Source: an uncultured Clostridium sp.
Lineage (GTDB): Bacteria; Bacillota; Clostridia; Lachnospirales; Lachnospiraceae
DNA length: 8,715 nt
Assembly (NCBI GenBank): GCA_902464345.1
Contig: CABQJA010000087.1
Coordinates: forward strand, 1 to 8,715
Reading direction: 5' to 3'
The translations under genes and the position numbers were made by a program. The notes below the pieces were generated by a model. The model made no database searches. It was not told the origin of the DNA and saw only the letters and a program-made list of their open reading frames with translations. Shown in pieces: positions 5,904 to 8,715 of this stretch (position 1 is the first letter of the stretch; every line of letters starts with the position of its first letter).

Positions 5904-8009
5904 CTAATTCTCTGTATCCTGCGTATGTAATTCCAAGGTAATGCTGCCGGGATAACACAGACAATTTACCTTTGGTATAATATCTGCTCCCTGACAGACC
6001 GCCAGATTCCGATTCTGCGGTGTCAGTGTCAGATCATAAATCTGCGCTACGCATTCTAACTGTTCCAGCTTACGAAAAATCGTATCAAACCGCAGTATCT
6101 GTCCAAATTCCTGTCCGCCGGTAATATAATCCAATTCTTCCCGAAGCTCCTGTTCGATCTGCTCCCGGCAATGGTCATAATGCTTATGCACATATGCCAC
6201 ACATCGGACCTGAATCGGTAGATAGACCGGCTGTAATATTTCAATTCGAGTTGACAACAGTCTACACTGTTCCAGCCGGCTTCGGATCAGTCTGCGATAA
6301 TCCCGCGACAGAATCGGAAACCGTTCCAGACTATACGGTTTTACTGCTACCTGTACCAGATTCCGCTCATAATTCATATATGCTTTGACCTTATGAATAC
6401 ACAGTCCCGGAGTTGACATGACCAGTGTCTCATAATCTGTGGCACTGACTGCTGTATATGGTTTATAGATGTCCTGCACATACCGTCTTCGGGTGTCCTC
6501 TATCGTCTCCATATAAGCTCCCCCGCTGCCGGCTGCCGGATTGCGAAACTCTGCCGCCTGTCCGGCTATCCCCTCTGCTATAAAGGTGTTTCCTTCCCGG
6601 ATATTACCTTCACTTCCGCGTATGACCGCTATGGATGCAAGATATAATTCTGCACCGATAAATTCACCGGCATCCAGGATCTGGATCTTACCTTCGTTCT
6701 CATATAGATAATATTGAAGCTCACCCTCTCCCCGGCGATTCGGCTTCACAAAATCATAAATCTCAGAACCGTCTTCCAATCTCCGCTTTGCCAAAATGGA
6801 GAAAGAATCTATTGCCAGATTCTTCTCCGGCAGCTCCAGGATCTGATCGTCATATCCCAGCACACGTCCAAGATAATATCGATTCGCAAGCTTCCCATTA
6901 TATACAATTACTTTTACTGCATGCTTTAATCTCTCCGGTCCATATCCGAATTCCCGCTTATTAAAATGTATGGTATATCTGCTTGCCGCATCATGTGTCA
7001 CCGTATAATATCTCCCGGTTCCGGACTCTGCCCATACTTCCTGATACATACGGTAAGAGCTTCCCTTCTCTTCCTTACACAACACCTTGTAATGTTCCTG
7101 CTCCATTAACTCACTGTTAACCTCGATCTTGTTACCCTTCGGAAATGTATATACAATGGCCTGTGTATCCTTCTGCCATACCTCCAGCAAAAATCCGGAA
7201 AGTCTCTGTATTCTCGGCGGAATATCATATTGTGCCTTCTTCAGGGTTCCACGGAATACATATCCCTCCATGCCATTTTTCTGATATGGCTCTGCCTGCT
7301 GCTCCGGCATGCGGAATCGTATTTCACCATCCAGCAGAAATCCGTCCGTCTCATCCTTTACATTCATAGGCACAAATCCCTCTGTAGTATAACATTCCCA
7401 GACAATCTGCGCCAACCGGTTCCGGTTCTTCTCCTCCGGCGGATTACGATCATATTCTCCGGTAGTTTTCAGATAAAAGATGGAATCTGTCATCGGGGGC
7501 GGTGTCTGATCCATTACAATATAAACCTCCATCCCTTCCTTCGGTGCATCTCCGAAAATATTAGCTCCGATCAGGATCTCCGGATCCAGCACATAAGAAT
7601 AATCCTTATAGCTTCCATTCTGATTCGTATATAATCCAATGATATGGCAAGGCTCCAATTTCCGCTCCTTTGTGGTCTCAAAGCTCATATCATCTACCCG
7701 GAATCTCTGGTTCGCCGGCAGTATCAGCGTCTCCCGCAGACCGATTGGCTCCAGTAACACCCGCGCCGGACTTCCCTTTCCCGGTTCAAATCCGACCATC
7801 TTCAACAACTGCTGCTGTACTCTCGTATCTCTGTCGTCCAGCTGTTCATATTGCAGCAATAAAAATGCAGTCAGATTCTCCAGGATCGTAATACCCGGAT
7901 CCGACGGATTATAATTTGTCCACTCCTCCGAGTAAATCGGAATCTCAGAATAGACATCTTCCATCATCTGCTCATGTGTTTTTTCCACTCGTTTCCTGGA
8001 ATTTAACAT
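5904..8009 (-). CDS. Baseplate J-like protein of a contractile injection system (complete copy)
   Basis: A 701-residue protein with the hallmarks of the TIGR02243/gp47-J baseplate family used in Afp/PVC-like systems. The N-terminus has EEWTNYNPSDPGITILENL (28-46), the usual W..hnpsDPGiTLLE block, followed by a YEQLDDRD helix. A long beta-rich middle (about 80-480) leads to the J core: RNPAAGSGG (489-497), METIED (500-505), VSATDYE (521-527), then alternating strands and helices to the end. J-like proteins build the wedges that join the central spike hub to the tube/sheath base. The start at ATG 8009 has AGGAGG at 8015-8020, 5 bases upstream. The gene begins 38 bases after another J-like gene and is followed at 14 bases by the TIGR02242 gene. 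Its place in the gene order suggests an Afp12-like role, but exact orthology is not certain. Confidence 0.88.
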   Translation of the reverse strand: MLNSRKRVEKTHEQMMEDVYSEIPIYSEEWTNYNPSDPGITILENLTAFLLLQYEQLDDRDTRVQQQLLKMVGFEPGKGSPARVLLEPIGLRETLILPANQRFRVDDMSFETTKERKLEPCHIIGLYTNQNGSYKDYSYVLDPEILIGANIFGDAPKEGMEVYIVMDQTPPPMTDSIFYLKTTGEYDRNPPEEKNRNRLAQIVWECYTTEGFVPMNVKDETDGFLLDGEIRFRMPEQQAEPYQKNGMEGYVFRGTLKKAQYDIPPRIQRLSGFLLEVWQKDTQAIVYTFPKGNKIEVNSELMEQEHYKVLCKEEKGSSYRMYQEVWAESGTGRYYTVTHDAASRYTIHFNKREFGYGPERLKHAVKVIVYNGKLANRYYLGRVLGYDDQILELPEKNLAIDSFSILAKRRLEDGSEIYDFVKPNRRGEGELQYYLYENEGKIQILDAGEFIGAELYLASIAVIRGSEGNIREGNTFIAEGIAGQAAEFRNPAAGSGGAYMETIEDTRRRYVQDIYKPYTAVSATDYETLVMSTPGLCIHKVKAYMNYERNLVQVAVKPYSLERFPILSRDYRRLIRSRLEQCRLLSTRIEILQPVYLPIQVRCVAYVHKHYDHCREQIEQELREELDYITGGQEFGQILRFDTIFRKLEQLECVAQIYDLTLTPQNRNLAVCQGADIIPKVNCLCYPGSITLELHTQDTEN

Positions 8010-8047
8010 CGTTTCCTCCTATATCCTCATATCCATACGTTCCCTGA

Positions 8048-8715
8048 CTATTTCTGTATTATATGAATCCTGTGATTGCCGCTTCTGCACATCATATACG
8101 GACTTACCTTTAATTCTTCCAGCATCTGCTCATGACTTCCGGTCTCATCCTGATATACTGTATAGATACTGATATGCCGGATCACCATATGCTGTCTGCC
8201 GGAACGCAACAACAGCCGGATCTGTGCCTCTGTCGGCATTCGTCCGATCTCCCAGTCCTGTGATGCATACGGATTCAGATATTCATCCATCCACGTCTGA
8301 AACTGACTCTGTATTTCAAAAGCCTCCTCCATGCGAAGCATCTCTACCCATAATTCTACTGAGACCGATACAAAGGTCGGCGGCACCAGCATTAATTTAT
8401 CCGGATTCACGCTTAACTCGCACCGATTCAGTAAATGCTCCTTCAGCGGATGCTGGATATGATAGAAGGACTGCGGATTTGACAGATAATCCTGCATCAG
8501 AATAACCAATGTGATTGCCTGATCATCCCTCTGTCCCAGCTTCGTATATCCGATAATAGTTTTTACCTGTGCTACATTCTTGGAAAATCCCAGCACCTCA
8601 CGTTCATAATCGGTGGCGGACACCAGGCGATGTCTGCTGCTGATAATATTGCCGCCCCGGTGCAGAGCTTCCTCCATCGTCTCCATATCACTTCCGCCAT
8701 AAGATTTCATTGGAT
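8048..8715 (-). CDS. Baseplate J-like protein, C-terminal part (5' end beyond window)
   Basis: The C-terminal 220-odd residues of a second J-like baseplate protein. The first ATG in the window (8710) is unlikely to be the start. The frame is open to the edge, the codon before it is CCA (Pro), and the next partial codon ends in AT, which would allow Asn. That restores the family's NP..xxxGGxDxET motif, followed by YGGSDMETMEEAL and VSATDYEREVLG. Aligned without gaps from Pro to VSATDYE, it matches the downstream J-like protein, including an identical VSATDYE block. Strand/helix segments after this (VAQVKTIIGY, PTFVSVSVELWVEML) fit the gp47/J C-terminal domain. It probably plays an Afp11-like role. 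It ends in TAG at 8048, 38 bases before the next gene. The full length cannot be judged here; Afp11-like proteins are usually several hundred residues longer. Confidence 0.85.
   Translation of the reverse strand, partial: PMKSYGGSDMETMEEALHRGGNIISSRHRLVSATDYEREVLGFSKNVAQVKTIIGYTKLGQRDDQAITLVILMQDYLSNPQSFYHIQHPLKEHLLNRCELSVNPDKLMLVPPTFVSVSVELWVEMLRMEEAFEIQSQFQTWMDEYLNPYASQDWEIGRMPTEAQIRLLLRSGRQHMVIRHISIYTVYQDETGSHEQMLEELKVSPYMMCRSGNHRIHIIQK

Noticed and set aside
7230..7634. 134-codon plus-strand open frame
   Set aside because: It lies wholly inside the J-like gene on the other strand, has no family motif or convincing ribosome site, and its composition is that of an antisense shadow.
4789..8715. 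Prophage tail region
   Set aside because: Two J-like proteins with the DPGiT block plus a TIGR02242 protein fit a contractile injection system better, and the genes that follow are signalling genes rather than tail fibre or lysis genes. The window alone cannot fully exclude a phage origin.

Overview
All convincing genes lie on the minus strand, packed head to tail. Mid-40s GC by eye, strong AGGAGG-type ribosome sites, and FtsE-, SpoIIAA- and SpoIIAB-like proteins suggest a Gram-positive Firmicute, most likely a clostridium of the Lachnospiraceae type. The taxon is an inference; no rRNA or other marker is present.

Read in the direction of transcription (right to left), the window opens with the 3' end of a contractile-injection-system (CIS) baseplate cluster. 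It holds the C-terminal part of one baseplate-J-like protein (8715-8048, cut by the window edge), a complete second J-like protein (8009-5904) and a TIGR02242-type tail protein with a gpI-like core (5889-4789). This pairing of two J-like proteins with a TIGR02242 protein is typical of extracellular or cytoplasmic phage-tail-like systems (Afp/PVC/Streptomyces CIS) rather than an ordinary prophage. Sheath, tube, spike, AAA+ ATPase and tape measure are not here; they would be expected upstream, beyond position 8715.

With no visible break, four signalling or membrane genes follow. They are a STAS anti-anti-sigma-type protein (4761-4459), an FtsE-like ABC ATPase without a permease (4432-3794), an RsbW/SpoIIAB-type HATPase (3770-3354), and a 966-residue membrane protein (3393-493). 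The last combines an extracytoplasmic beta-propeller, a Cache-like sensor domain and a 12-helix MFS domain. A GNAT acetyltransferase (444 to beyond position 1) closes the window.

Gene spacing is 38, 14, 27, 26, 23, -40 and 48 bases, and I recognise no terminator or promoter in the gaps, so one long transcript is likely. My reading is that the CIS is paired with a partner-switching module (STAS plus HATPase), an orphan FtsE-like ATPase and an unusual sensor/transporter. Together these could control when the particle is made, loaded or released. The usual PP2C/SpoIIE phosphatase and any FtsX-like permease are absent from the window. That functional link is inference from context, not shown by the sequence.

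No non-coding stretch longer than 48 bases exists, and I see no RNA genes, mobile elements, CRISPR arrays or attachment sites.
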